DNA of 64,000 nt. Origin: Pontiella desulfatans. Its GTDB lineage: Bacteria; Verrucomicrobiota; Kiritimatiellia; Kiritimatiellales; Pontiellaceae. Below are positions 8,196-17,100 of the stretch, piece after piece (positions within the stretch are counted from its first letter, which is position 1; each line of letters starts with the position of its first letter). Made by a program: the position numbers and the translations under genes. Location of the stretch: NCBI RefSeq assembly GCF_900890425.1, contig NZ_CAAHFG010000001.1, forward strand, positions 3,100,001-3,164,000, given 5' to 3'. The notes under the pieces were generated by a model. The model saw only the letters and a program-made list of their open reading frames with translations, made no database searches and was not told the DNA's origin.

Positions 8196-10472
8196 CTACT
8201 TGCGTATGCGGCGCCCAATGAGCAGCACTGCTCCACTTAAAAGAATAAGACCGAGCGTCGCCGGTTCCGGAATGACATAGAGCTTGGTGTGATCACCATC
8301 GAAGGTCACCGCCAGCTCACCGTCCAGATCGGTGCCGTCATACTCAAACACGCCCAGCGCAATGGCATCGGTCCAGTCATCGTAGACATCGCCATCCACC
8401 CAGATTTCGCCGCCGCTCATCAGCACGGAATAGTTGGCGTAGACGTTTTCGTCTTCGAGATTCATGGCCAGGGCCCCGAGGTCGAGGAGCCCGCTGTTCA
8501 GATCGATGAGCCCGCTTCCGCCATTGGTCATGACCAGCGCCCCGCCAAGCGTCAAGGTTCCGGCGTCCATGACCAGCTCGGTTTTGCCCAGCAGCGCGAG
8601 AGAAAGATCGCCGCCCACCGACATCGTGCCCGAGTTGGTGATGGAGGTGAATGCGGTGGACTGCTCGGACAGGGTCATATCATGCCTAACCGTAAATGTT
8701 CCGCTAGCGGCATTATGAACCAGCGTCGTTCCGGCTACGGAGGTGAAATAGCCGAAAGGATCGCCGCGGGTTACAAGGATTTCCCCTTCGTTGGAGATGA
8801 TGCTCACCGAATCCGCCTGCATCGCCGTCTTCAAAATACCGGCCTGAATATACCCGTCCGCTTTGTTCTGGATGGTTTGCGTTCCATGATTCAACTGCAT
8901 CCCGGATGTCGCGCCGGCGAGAATATCACCCTCATTGATCAAGGTTGCCGTTGCGGAACCGGCTTTATTTCCCATTATCAGGGAACCACCGGGGTCAATC
9001 GTCGCGTCTTTCGCGTTGTAGACCGTAAGCTCGCCGCCCGAAGCGGTAGCCCCAATATAAATCGATTTACCCATAGTGACCATTCCGCGGTTCGTAAACG
9101 TACCGGCATCGAGGTTCAGCTGCCACCCCAGATCGAGCACCCCGTTCGTTGTGTTTTCGAAGGCAAACCCGTTGTCAAACACAGATGCGGGCTTGGTCGC
9201 TGAGCCTTCAACAGTCGAAATGGTTCCATCATTCACAACCCTTCCGCCGCTGAGGTTAAAATCAATCTGCGCCGTCATGGTTCCGCTGTTGTTCACCACC
9301 GTGTCGGCACCGATATTGATATTGTTAGCGGTACTCTCCATCAAGCCGGAGTTGTTGATGGTGACCGACCCGTTGCCCATCGTTTCGATATTGCCGGTAA
9401 CCAGGTTGGTTCCGGCGTTCACGAACGTGACCGAAGAGCCCGCGCCGTTGCCGAACTGCTGCGCGCCCGCCACATTGATGACGCCGGTCGCCGTGTTGGT
9501 AAAGAAGGTGGTTCCGTTTGCGCCTGCGCCCAAGTACATATTTGCGGCATCGAGCGTGCCTTCGTTGGTGATGCGGCTTGTGCCGATGTGGGTTTCAAAA
9601 CCCGCGCCGACATTCATATCGCCCTGGTTGAGCATGGTAACCGCTGCGCCTGCCCCTTCGCTGAGCTTCATCGCGCCCGTCGTGGTTACGGTTCCGTCCG
9701 CCGTGTTGGCAAAGAAAGTGGTTCCGTTTGCGCCTGCGCCCAAGTACATATTTGCCGCATCGAGCGTGCCTTCGTTGGTGATGCGGCTGGTGCCGATACT
9801 CGTCTCAACGTCGCCACCGACGTTCATGTCGCCCTGGTTCTGCAACACAGCAACTGAATTATCTCCACTGGCCATCGTAAAATTAGCCGTCACATCGACC
9901 ACCCCGGTGACGTCATTCGTAAACAGAGCTGTGGATGCCATCATAGTGCCACCGCCAACATCGGTCTCGGCCGCAGTCGCCAGCGAGATGGCATTGGCTG
10001 AAAACTGACCGGCGTTGTACACACGATTCGAACCCGAAGCCAGATTCAGTATGGTTCTGATCGTATTGGTTCCGTAATTGATCAACTTCGTTGGATCGCC
10101 AATCTCAGAATTACCCGTCTTTTTGATGGATCCGTTCATCATTATATCCGCCGTCGTTGTAAGCGTTCCGTCGGACGTCGTCGTCAAGCTTCCGTGCACT
10201 CCATATTTTCCGAGATCGATTTCGTTTGCCACCGCCAAACCGGCGGCATCAATCTCAACCGAATCACCAAAGGAAATAATTACCTGATCATCCGATTCAG
10301 GAAGCTGTGCGTAATTGGTCCAGCTGCTGTCGGGCTTGTATTGCCAGTTCAGGGTATTGGTCCAAAGGATATCCGTCCCGGGATCTGCATCATAATAGCG
10401 CACCTGCTCAGCGGACGCGCCGAGGGTTAAGCCGATCAATACGGCGGCCATAACTGCGACTCTTTTTTTCAT
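8196..10472 (-). CDS. PEP-CTERM repeat-rich surface protein
   Basis: A 758-residue paralogue of the 6130-8139 product, with signal peptide (about 1-21) and the same opening (QVRYYDADPGTDILWTNTLNW). It is longer because it carries an extra tandem 70-residue unit (GTSRITNEGTLDAANMYLGA occurs twice). It ends in a complete PEP-CTERM signal: IPEPATLG, a hydrophobic stretch, then GRRIRK. This signal is processed by exosortase, and PEP-CTERM proteins are usually tied to exopolysaccharide. A GCGAGG ribosome site precedes the ATG. It lies 56 bases upstream of its paralogue, and the two are probably co-transcribed up to the terminator near 6090. No catalytic motif is visible. Confidence 0.8.
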   Translation of the reverse strand: MKKRVAVMAAVLIGLTLGASAEQVRYYDADPGTDILWTNTLNWQYKPDSSWTNYAQLPESDDQVIISFGDSVEIDAAGLAVANEIDLGKYGVHGSLTTTSDGTLTTTADIMMNGSIKKTGNSEIGDPTKLINYGTNTIRTILNLASGSNRVYNAGQFSANAISLATAAETDVGGGTMMASTALFTNDVTGVVDVTANFTMASGDNSVAVLQNQGDMNVGGDVETSIGTSRITNEGTLDAANMYLGAGANGTTFFANTADGTVTTTGAMKLSEGAGAAVTMLNQGDMNVGAGFETHIGTSRITNEGTLDAANMYLGAGANGTTFFTNTATGVINVAGAQQFGNGAGSSVTFVNAGTNLVTGNIETMGNGSVTINNSGLMESTANNINIGADTVVNNSGTMTAQIDFNLSGGRVVNDGTISTVEGSATKPASVFDNGFAFENTTNGVLDLGWQLNLDAGTFTNRGMVTMGKSIYIGATASGGELTVYNAKDATIDPGGSLIMGNKAGSATATLINEGDILAGATSGMQLNHGTQTIQNKADGYIQAGILKTAMQADSVSIISNEGEILVTRGDPFGYFTSVAGTTLVHNAASGTFTVRHDMTLSEQSTAFTSITNSGTMSVGGDLSLALLGKTELVMDAGTLTLGGALVMTNGGSGLIDLNSGLLDLGALAMNLEDENVYANYSVLMSGGEIWVDGDVYDDWTDAIALGVFEYDGTDLDGELAVTFDGDHTKLYVIPEPATLGLILLSGAVLLIGRRIRK
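9420..9840. repeat. Tandem 210-bp duplication inside a surface-protein gene
   Basis: The segments near 9505-9600 and 9715-9810 are almost identical (for example gttccgtttgcgcctgcgcc begins at 9511 and 9721). The period is 210 bp, that is 70 codons, so the reading frame is kept. A few substitutions distinguish the copies. This is a recent internal duplication lengthening the beta-solenoid. Confidence 0.85.
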
Positions 10473-10616
10473 GATGCCTCGCTTTCTGCCTTGATCAGGA
10501 TAACCACAACGACTCAGCGTCGCGCCCTATGATTAAAAATTACTTCTACCACTATCTTTTGCCATTGTCAAATCCCAATCTGCAATATGTTTAGATGGTC
10601 ACGTCTGGCGATGTGA
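10473..10616. other. Upstream region of the 8196-10472 gene
   Basis: No gene was found. The region is AT-rich near 10530-10590 and should hold the promoter of the minus-strand surface-protein pair. I could not pick out a convincing -35/-10 pair. Confidence 0.4.
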
Positions 10617-10855
10617 TCAGGGTTCAAGGCGCACCTGAACTTGATAAAACCCGACCGGGAGATTGGTATTGGAGGAGGTGTCGAAAAATTCGGATTGGGC
10701 AACCAGATTGGAGGCCACCGGCATAAATCCGCTCAGCAGATTCGTCGTCCAGAGGACATCATAAACCCGGGCGGGTTTAGCCTCCCAGCTCAGGCTGCGG
10801 GATCCGGTGCGGATAATCTCAAACGGCTCGGCGGAGACCGGGCTGATTCCCGCGA
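10617..10855 (-). pseudogene. Duplicate 3' fragment of the secreted LamG-like gene
   Basis: About 239 bp matching the 3' end of the gene at 12480-13439 (10617 corresponds to 12480, offset 1863) with only about ten differences. It reads on the minus strand to the same stop codon. The coding frame has no start, and the similarity breaks off near 10855 at CTGATTCC. It is the remnant of a duplicated gene end lying on the far side of the ATPase gene, so the ATPase unit is flanked by long direct repeats. Confidence 0.85.
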
Positions 10856-10910
10856 CCGGAAACTTTTCCCCTAAATATGACGACCATTAGACTCGGTCTC
10901 AAAATTTCCG

Positions 10911-10940
10911 CCAACCCGCATAAATATGCGTGGTGTTTCG
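10911..10940. repeat. Short direct repeat with palindromic core, left copy
   Basis: The 28-base stretch from 10913 to 10940 contains the perfect palindrome arms CGCATA and TATGCG around AA. It recurs with one mismatch at 12254-12281. The ATPase gene is the only gene between the two copies. Confidence 0.8.
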
Positions 10941-11022
10941 GCTATTGCATCTCTTCAGACCCTCCAAATAACCCGGTAATTCCGTCTTGCTAATTGGCGC
11001 TTTTACCGCAAATATGCCAACT

Positions 11023-12171
11023 ATGTTTACAAGATTACTAAAAATGCCTAAGGGATCGTTCTTCCTTCTGGGGCCTCGCGCCACAGGGAAATCGACCTGG
11101 ATTGAGCAAAATTTTCCGGATGCAACCACCTATGACCTGCTGAACTCAAAAGATTTTCTGCGGTTCACGCGTGATCCTTCGGTACTTTTCCAGGAAACGG
11201 AATTTCTCCCGGAAACCTCATGGGTGGTCATCGATGAAATCCAGAAAGTCCCCGCCCTGCTTGATGAGGTCCACCGACTCATTGAAAAACGAAAACTGCG
11301 CTTTGTCCTTTCGGGATCAAGTGCACGAAAACTCCGCCACGGTGGAAGCAACCTTCTTGCCGGGAGAGCGGCGATCAAACAGTTTTTTCCGCTCACCAGC
11401 GCGGAAATGAATTTTGACTTCGATCCCGAGTCCATCTTTCAATACGGCTCGCTGCCTCTTTCGGTTACGGGAGACGACCCCGAGGAATATTTAAGCGCCT
11501 ATGCAGATGCCTACCTTCGGGAGGAAATACAAGCCGAAGCATTGACCCGAAACATTGGCGGGTTCAGCCGCTTCCTTGAAATAGCGGCTCGGCAAAATGC
11601 CCAACTGACCAACCTGTCGGGAATTTCACGAGACGCCGCGGTTCCGCGTCAAACAGTTGCCAACTACTTTGAAATCCTGAACGACACCCTGCTGGGCCAT
11701 TGGCTTACCCCGTGGAAACTTAAACGGGCAACCAAGCAGGTGGCCCATTCAAAATTCTATCTGTTCGACTGCGGCATTGCGCGGGCGCTTTCGGGACGCC
11801 TTCCATACCCCCCGACACAGGAAGAAAAAGGCGCACTGCTCGAAACCTTTATTCTCAACGAAGTCAGGGCATTCTTTGCATACAACAACATCCGCTATCC
11901 GCTCCATTTCTGGAGAAACTACGACGGCACAGAGGTCGACCTTCTTTGCGAAACCAGGAACGGATTTACAGCGATTGAAATCAAAGCATCCGAATCGTGG
12001 GAACGGCGCTACTCCAGAGGGCTTGTACGGATTCAAAACGAACTGTCTCCCGCCAATGCAGTGCTGCACGGGGTCTATTGCGGAAGCCGTCCGGCAAAAC
12101 TCGGCTCGGTTCATGTGCACCCGGTTATGGATTTCCTGAAAAAACTATGGGCCGGGGAAATCTTCGAATAG
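11023..12171 (+). CDS. AAA+ ATPase with DUF4143 nuclease-like domain (COG1373 type)
   Basis: A 382-residue cytoplasmic ATPase. From the ATG at 11023 the Walker A motif GPRATGKST is at 17-25 and Walker B VVIDEIQ at about 68-74. FVLSGSSARKL (sensor I type) and the LAGRA arginine region follow. The C-terminal DUF4143 part contains FWRNYDGTEVDLLCE and FTAIEIKAS, the ExD...ExK-like pattern of the PD-(D/E)XK fold. An upstream TTG at 10987 is possible but adds residues not typical of the family. No clear ribosome site is seen. The family is widespread, often in many copies per genome, and its function is unsettled. The flanking direct repeats (10911, 12251) and duplicated gene ends suggest the gene moves as a unit. 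Confidence 0.85.
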   Translation: MFTRLLKMPKGSFFLLGPRATGKSTWIEQNFPDATTYDLLNSKDFLRFTRDPSVLFQETEFLPETSWVVIDEIQKVPALLDEVHRLIEKRKLRFVLSGSSARKLRHGGSNLLAGRAAIKQFFPLTSAEMNFDFDPESIFQYGSLPLSVTGDDPEEYLSAYADAYLREEIQAEALTRNIGGFSRFLEIAARQNAQLTNLSGISRDAAVPRQTVANYFEILNDTLLGHWLTPWKLKRATKQVAHSKFYLFDCGIARALSGRLPYPPTQEEKGALLETFILNEVRAFFAYNNIRYPLHFWRNYDGTEVDLLCETRNGFTAIEIKASESWERRYSRGLVRIQNELSPANAVLHGVYCGSRPAKLGSVHVHPVMDFLKKLWAGEIFE

Positions 12172-12250
12172 TTGCTGCAAAACAACGATGGTTCTTAAAA
12201 AAAGCTCCAATGCCTGGAAGAATTCGATACGGCACGACTTACCGATTTCC

Positions 12251-12283
12251 GGTAACCCGCATAAATATGCGTGGCGTTTCGCC
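12251..12283. repeat. Short direct repeat with palindromic core, right copy
   Basis: Same orientation as the copy at 10911-10940 and identical over 27 of 28 bases (AACCCGCATAAATATGCGTG and then G or GC GTTTCG). It begins 83 bases after the ATPase stop. Confidence 0.8.
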
Positions 12284-12288
12284 TTTGA

Positions 12289-12370
12289 AAAGGCATGTTG
12301 TTCCGCCTTTAGGCGGCTATTCAGCAGTGCCTCTCAACCAAACCGCCTAAAGGCGGAACAACGTGCCTTT
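12289..12370. repeat. Long palindromic (REP-like) repeat
   Basis: Inverted repeat with arms 12289-12316 and 12343-12370. The arms are complementary over 28 bases with a single mismatch (GTTGTTCCGCCTTTAGGCGG in the left arm), separated by a 26-base loop. It can form a very stable hairpin and lies in the gap between the ATPase and the GH106 remnant. Confidence 0.85.
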
Positions 12371-12478
12371 AAAGCCCGCGGTACTGTTCAAGCCAATATC
12401 CATATCGAGACGCCCTGCCTCTTCGCAGGCGAACACCATCATTTCGAACCACTCCTCCGAGGCGAACCGAACCGAGCC
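12365..12478 (-). pseudogene. GH106 N-terminal remnant
   Basis: About 38 codons on the minus strand read GSVRFASEEWFEMM, then CEEAGRLDMDIGLNSTAGF. This matches the GH106 opening seen in the 1042-4542 gene (GPVRFASPEWFDIF, EASRLDLRISMNMTEGF). No start, stop or further GH106 sequence is attached. It abuts exactly the end of the secreted protein gene (12480) and overlaps the hairpin repeat, so it is debris from a rearrangement. Confidence 0.75.
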
Positions 12479-12479
12479 T

Positions 12480-13439
12480 TCAGGGTTCAAGGCGCACCTG
12501 AACTTGATAAAACCCGGACGGGAGATTGGTATTGGAGGAGGTGTCGGAAAATTCGGATTCGGCAACCAGATTGGAGGCCACCGGCATAAATCCGCTCAGC
12601 AGATTCGTCGTCCAGAGGACATCATAAACCCGGGCGGGTTTGGCATCCCAGCTCAGGCTGCGGGATCCGGTGCGGATAATCTCAAACGGTTCGGCCGAAA
12701 CGGGGCTGATTCCGGCAATATAGGTTTCCAGATAGGTCCAGCCGGGATTGCCCGACATGGCATGGGCATCATTACCGGTGATCAAACCGAAATATTGTTG
12801 TTCCCACCAGTCGGGCATTCCATTGCCGTCAATGTCGGGCGCATCGAATGCCAGCTCATGGTTCCGGATGTCGATATCGTCGACGAACACCGAATCCGGG
12901 TTATCGTTGGAGAACTGCACCTGCTCAATGTCCGCGGAACCGGCAGACAACGGCAGGCCGGCGGCAACGGTCGTTCCGTCCATGCTGAGATTCCAGCTCA
13001 TGGAATCATAATCACAATAGACGTCGAAGCGCGTCCAAACCTGGGTGGCCACCGGCACCTCCAACTCAACCGGAACCGTGTTGCTGTAGACGGCCAGCAT
13101 CAGGTTGGTGCTCACAAAAAAGGCAACGCCGGCGTTTTCGGCAGCGACCACCGGGTTGACTTCCGGTGCGCCGGTAACGAATACCTGAAAGCGGGTCCAA
13201 AGGGCGGACTCATGGTTTGTCAGGGAATGCGAAACCGCCCCATTCTGAACCTGAAGTGCCTGCGAACCATTGAACACCTCGTTGGTCTGCACAGAGCCCA
13301 ATCCGTGTTCCACTGTCCAGCTGTTCTGTCCAGCAATGGAACCGACGGTCACATTCTCAAACGATTCCTCCAGCAACACCGATGCACAGGTGCACATGAC
13401 AGACAGATATAAGAAACCACAAACCGTCTTTTTCATCAT
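12480..13439 (-). CDS. Secreted LamG-like protein with C-terminal beta module
   Basis: A secreted protein of about 319 residues. The frame opens at 13472, but the ATG pair at 13439/13436 follows a GGAAG ribosome site and leads straight into a signal peptide (KKTVCGFLYLSVMCTCAS). The middle (LLEESFENVTVGSIAGQNSW, then WTRFDVYCDYD and VFVDDIDIRNHE) has the look of a concanavalin/LamG-type carbohydrate-binding sandwich. Next comes a DIDGNGMPDWWEQQYFG linker, a TSP3-like calcium motif typical of these phyla. The last 70 or so residues (YDVLWTTNLLSG to GFYQVQVRLEP) belong to the tail module shared by several large proteins in this window. Its 3' end is duplicated at 10617-10855. Confidence 0.75.
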   Translation of the reverse strand: MMKKTVCGFLYLSVMCTCASVLLEESFENVTVGSIAGQNSWTVEHGLGSVQTNEVFNGSQALQVQNGAVSHSLTNHESALWTRFQVFVTGAPEVNPVVAAENAGVAFFVSTNLMLAVYSNTVPVELEVPVATQVWTRFDVYCDYDSMSWNLSMDGTTVAAGLPLSAGSADIEQVQFSNDNPDSVFVDDIDIRNHELAFDAPDIDGNGMPDWWEQQYFGLITGNDAHAMSGNPGWTYLETYIAGISPVSAEPFEIIRTGSRSLSWDAKPARVYDVLWTTNLLSGFMPVASNLVAESEFSDTSSNTNLPSGFYQVQVRLEP

Positions 13440-13670
13440 TAAAGCTTCCATTTCGCTAATTCCACGGATCAAGAATTGCAGACTACGCCCACAAACAACA
13501 GCATCATATTATTTTTTGTAATATAAAACAGCATGCACCTTGACACAACTGATAATGAATGTTTTTTTTGTAACAGATGTCGCCCCCCTCTCTTCAGATG
13601 GGGGCCATCAATCTGGACACGGAAACGTTCATTAAATCAGATTTAAACCGGGGAGATTATAGATGAGGCG

Positions 13671-13796
13671 ATTAAATATTGTGAGTATAGCCACGAAAAG
13701 GCACAAGAAGCACAAAGACCTGGGCTATTGTGTTTTCGTGTTTCTTGTGCCTCTTTGTGGCCATAAATCCGTTCCATGGAATTCGCAATATTTAAC
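13671..13796. repeat. Large imperfect inverted repeat (CACGAA/CACAAGAA type)
   Basis: Inner arms 13690-13717 and 13733-13761 pair (gccacgaaaaggcacaagaa against its complement with few mismatches). Outer arms ttaaatattg (13672-13681) and caatatttaa (13786-13795) extend the structure. It resembles the cacgaa/cgtgtttcttgtg repeats near 59860-60456. The right arm ends 16 bases before the beta-helix gene start at 13812, so it may affect that transcript's leader. Confidence 0.8.
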
Positions 13797-13811
13797 TTCC
13801 GGAGCAATAGA

Positions 13812-15071
13812 ATGACTGGATTCTTTTTTGCTTTTTTGTTTTTTATCGGTCCCGCCCAGGCACCGGAGAGCCCGGTATATGATGTGACGGCATACGGGGC
13901 AGTGGCCAACGACGGACTGAGCGACACGGCAGCGGTTCAGGCGGCGTTAAGCGCAGCGACGTCCGCGGGAGGCGGAACGGTGTATCTTCCGGCAGGAACC
14001 TATGAGGTCGATAGCCTGAATATCGGCAGCAACACGGAAATGATCGGAGACCGGGCCGGCGCCACGGTCCTGAAACGGGAACCGGGAACCGACCAGCCGT
14101 TGTTGGTGGCCGGCGCGGTCAGCAACATTACCGTCCGCGCCATCGCCTTCAACGCCAATAAAGCCCAGACATCGGGTACCCCCCAGTGCCTGCGTTTTAT
14201 CGATACGGAAGATTTTCTGGTGGCCGATTGCGTGCTGCACGATTCCACCGGCCACACGCTCTATTGCAACGGAACAACCAACGGCACCATCAGGAATTGT
14301 GAGTTTTATGATGGCACCGCGGCCTCCGTCTACATGGTCGCCTGCGATAACATACAGGTTGCCGGATGTTTTTCCCGCACCAGTGGCGAACACGGCTATC
14401 AATTCAAAAACTGCGGGAATGTTAAATTTTCCGCCGCACATGCCACGGAAAACAACGGGTCCGGTTTCTTTATAGACAGTTGTGACGACGTCGTGCTGGA
14501 AGGCTGTCTGGCTCAAAGCAATACGAACAGCGGGTTCCGGGTTTATTCCACCGCCCTGCTGAACCAAAACATTACGTTTAACGGATGCGTTGCCCGGCTT
14601 AACGACACCGGGTTCTCCATCACCGACGCCCGGCATTTTGATCTGGCCGGTTGCATGGCCAATGAAAACGGAACCGGGATGGCCCTGGTGGATAACCTGC
14701 AACTATGCAGCGACTTTTCACTCACTGGGTGCCATATGGTCGGCAACCAGAAAGAAGGCATTACCCTGCTGGGCGCGACCGCCGGCAAAATCGAAGGATG
14801 CCTCATCAATAACAATTCCCAATCACAGACCAACGCCTACGACGGAATCCACATGGCCGACGGCGGGGGACAAACCTGCAGCAGCATCCGGATTGCCGGA
14901 TGCTCCCTGATCGATTCCCAGCCTGTCCCGACCCAAAGGCGGGGCATCACAACGACCGGCGGCAGCGATGAAATGACCATTCTCTACAACGACGTTGCCG
15001 GCAACAGCAGCACCCCGGCCATCCAGCTGGAAGGCACCAACAACACCGCGACCTTGAACATTACCCTCTGA
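13812..15071 (+). CDS. Secreted right-handed beta-helix protein (pectate-lyase-3 type)
   Basis: A secreted protein of about 419 residues. The start at 13812 has a CCGGAGC ribosome site and gives a signal peptide (TGFFFAFLFFIGPAQA); codons upstream lie in the inverted repeat. YDVTAYGAVANDGLSDTAAV followed by GGGTVYLPAGTYEV is the signature of Pectate_lyase_3 folds. After this come many turns with short C- and N-rich ladders (IRNCEFYDG, VEGCLAQSNTN-like). The enzymatic role could be polysaccharide lyase or glycosidase (GH28/GH55-like) or a phage tailspike-like fold; no catalytic set can be assigned. It is followed 32 bases later by a second beta-helix gene. Confidence 0.8.
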   Translation: MTGFFFAFLFFIGPAQAPESPVYDVTAYGAVANDGLSDTAAVQAALSAATSAGGGTVYLPAGTYEVDSLNIGSNTEMIGDRAGATVLKREPGTDQPLLVAGAVSNITVRAIAFNANKAQTSGTPQCLRFIDTEDFLVADCVLHDSTGHTLYCNGTTNGTIRNCEFYDGTAASVYMVACDNIQVAGCFSRTSGEHGYQFKNCGNVKFSAAHATENNGSGFFIDSCDDVVLEGCLAQSNTNSGFRVYSTALLNQNITFNGCVARLNDTGFSITDARHFDLAGCMANENGTGMALVDNLQLCSDFSLTGCHMVGNQKEGITLLGATAGKIEGCLINNNSQSQTNAYDGIHMADGGGQTCSSIRIAGCSLIDSQPVPTQRRGITTTGGSDEMTILYNDVAGNSSTPAIQLEGTNNTATLNITL

Positions 15072-15103
15072 ATGAATGGCCTGAAACGTAAAGAAGCAAG
15101 CGT

Positions 15104-17065
15104 ATGAAGATAAAAAAAACAGTTCTGACCAGTGCGATGGCGGCTTTTGCTATGCTGACCCAGGCGAGTGTCGTAATCAACCTGAAAACAGGCTCCGCTT
15201 CGGCAAACACACCATCCCAGACCCATACGCTCACTAATCTGGGCGGCACGGTTACGTTGGATGGCAGCCCGGTTCTCGGTGCGGTCGATGGAACCGAAAA
15301 CGCCTTCAGCACCAATTCCGCGTCGGGCAGCATCCGGATTGAATATCTGGCGGTTGACGCGACGTTCAGCCCAGACCAGTGGAATGGAGGCAACCTGACG
15401 GGTGAATTTTCGACGGATGGAACTGCAAAATTCCACTACAAGGACTCGGGTTTAGGCGTTAATGGTGTGGGCGACTCGAACCTTTTAATAAACGCAGGGC
15501 AGGCGATTATGATTAAGTTCGACCTGGGTTCACTTAATCTTGCTGAAAATACAGCGCTGGTACTGACGCAGGTAAAGGCCGATACAGGCGTTGCCTACTG
15601 GAAGCGAACCGATGTTGCTGTCGGAACGACTGGTGCAGGGGAAACGTTCACGCCGGGAGTGCATCAAACGATCACGGATGGAGACCTCTTTGCCGTGGTT
15701 CATTCCGGGACGGATACGCGCCTGGAGCAGATCGGAATGGATATTATTCCCATCCCGGAGCCATCGACGGTATACAACATTGAAGACTACGGCGCCGACG
15801 GCACGGACCAGCTTGACGATACGGCCGCTATTCAGATGGCAGTGAATGCGGCCGGAGCGGCCGGCGGCGGTGTGATACGCATTCCTGCCGGAACCTTCTA
15901 TGCGCATCGTGTCACTTTGACCGATAATATTACGGTTCGCGGCGATGACCGCGCGACCTCCATCCTGTCGCTGCCAACCAACATTACGATATCACCGAGC
16001 TGGATCCTCCAGACACCTGATGGGAGCCGCCAGAAAAACATCACCCTCTCCGACCTCACGATGTATGGCAATCAGGATCACTATGCCGCCGTTAACGATG
16101 TGGATCCGGTCATGAGGGCAACCCGGCTTCATAGTATCGACAACCTGCTGGTTGAGCGCTGCACGGTTGAAGATTTTCGGACGGCCCTGCTGATCATGAG
16201 CTGTTCGTATGTGACGGTGCGCGACTGCCTTGGTATTGATAACCACAGCCTGGCCTACAGTTTTTACTCCTGCGATCAGGTGGTTATGGAAAATACCATC
16301 GCGGACTACTGTGGCGCGCAGGGTTACGGTTTTTGGAATCTGAACAGCCTTACCCTGCTCAACTGCGAAGCCCGTCGATGCCGATGGAGGGAAGAGTTCC
16401 ACGGCAAAACGTCCGGATCCTACACCTTTGATGGTTCCAAGCAGGTTAAAGTGATCAACTGCCTTGCCGAAGACAGTTATGCCGGCGGTTGGTGGGCGCT
16501 TTCCACCGTAGATACACACACATCCAACGGCCTTCCGCCCGTAGACATCGCGTTTTACAACTGCATTGCCCGCAACAACGCCGGTTCCGGCATCTCCATG
16601 AGAGTTGCCGACCGAACCACGATTGAAAACTGCATGGTCACCAACAACGGGACCTTCGGCATCGAGTTCTTGAAAACGCACGACGATAACGAGGCCGGAA
16701 TGAAGCTGGAAAACTTTACCATCAGCAACAGCCTGATTGCCGATAACGGTGAAGAAGGCATTCTTCTGCACGGAGTCAAATACGGCACGATTCATAACTG
16801 CGACATTCTCAACAACTCCAGCTCGCAGCCGGGAGGATTTGATGGAATCCGCATGAAAGGAAAAGTGACGGACTACGATCGGACAACGAAACGAGTGATC
16901 GTTGCGGAATGCACCATTTCAGGCGCAAATCAAAACTATGCGGTGAGAACAATCGAAGAAACTGACCATGTGCACGTTCTGGGCTGCGATGTCCGCAACA
17001 ATACCCAATCTCCAGCCGTCAGCCTGACCGGAACCCACTCGGGAACCGGAGACCTCATCGAATAG
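15104..17065 (+). CDS. Chimeric secreted protein: PEP-type domain fused to beta-helix
   Basis: A 653-residue secreted protein with signal peptide (about 1-21). Residues 22-215 form a small beta-rich domain of the kind that normally precedes a PEP-CTERM anchor, and they run into IPIPEPST (about 215-222). Instead of the usual transmembrane segment and basic tail, the chain continues into a complete Pectate_lyase_3 beta-helix (YNIEDYGADGTDQLDDTAAI, GGGVIRIPAGTFYAHR, then ladders such as VERCTVEDF and NCLAEDSYAGG) to the end. The PEP motif is therefore internal and cannot act as a C-terminal sorting signal. It probably forms an operon with the beta-helix gene ending at 15071. The catalytic function is not identifiable. 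Confidence 0.78.
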   Translation: MKIKKTVLTSAMAAFAMLTQASVVINLKTGSASANTPSQTHTLTNLGGTVTLDGSPVLGAVDGTENAFSTNSASGSIRIEYLAVDATFSPDQWNGGNLTGEFSTDGTAKFHYKDSGLGVNGVGDSNLLINAGQAIMIKFDLGSLNLAENTALVLTQVKADTGVAYWKRTDVAVGTTGAGETFTPGVHQTITDGDLFAVVHSGTDTRLEQIGMDIIPIPEPSTVYNIEDYGADGTDQLDDTAAIQMAVNAAGAAGGGVIRIPAGTFYAHRVTLTDNITVRGDDRATSILSLPTNITISPSWILQTPDGSRQKNITLSDLTMYGNQDHYAAVNDVDPVMRATRLHSIDNLLVERCTVEDFRTALLIMSCSYVTVRDCLGIDNHSLAYSFYSCDQVVMENTIADYCGAQGYGFWNLNSLTLLNCEARRCRWREEFHGKTSGSYTFDGSKQVKVINCLAEDSYAGGWWALSTVDTHTSNGLPPVDIAFYNCIARNNAGSGISMRVADRTTIENCMVTNNGTFGIEFLKTHDDNEAGMKLENFTISNSLIADNGEEGILLHGVKYGTIHNCDILNNSSSQPGGFDGIRMKGKVTDYDRTTKRVIVAECTISGANQNYAVRTIEETDHVHVLGCDVRNNTQSPAVSLTGTHSGTGDLIE

Positions 17066-17100
17066 CGTTTCCCGCTATCCCCCAAACAGACATACGCGGG

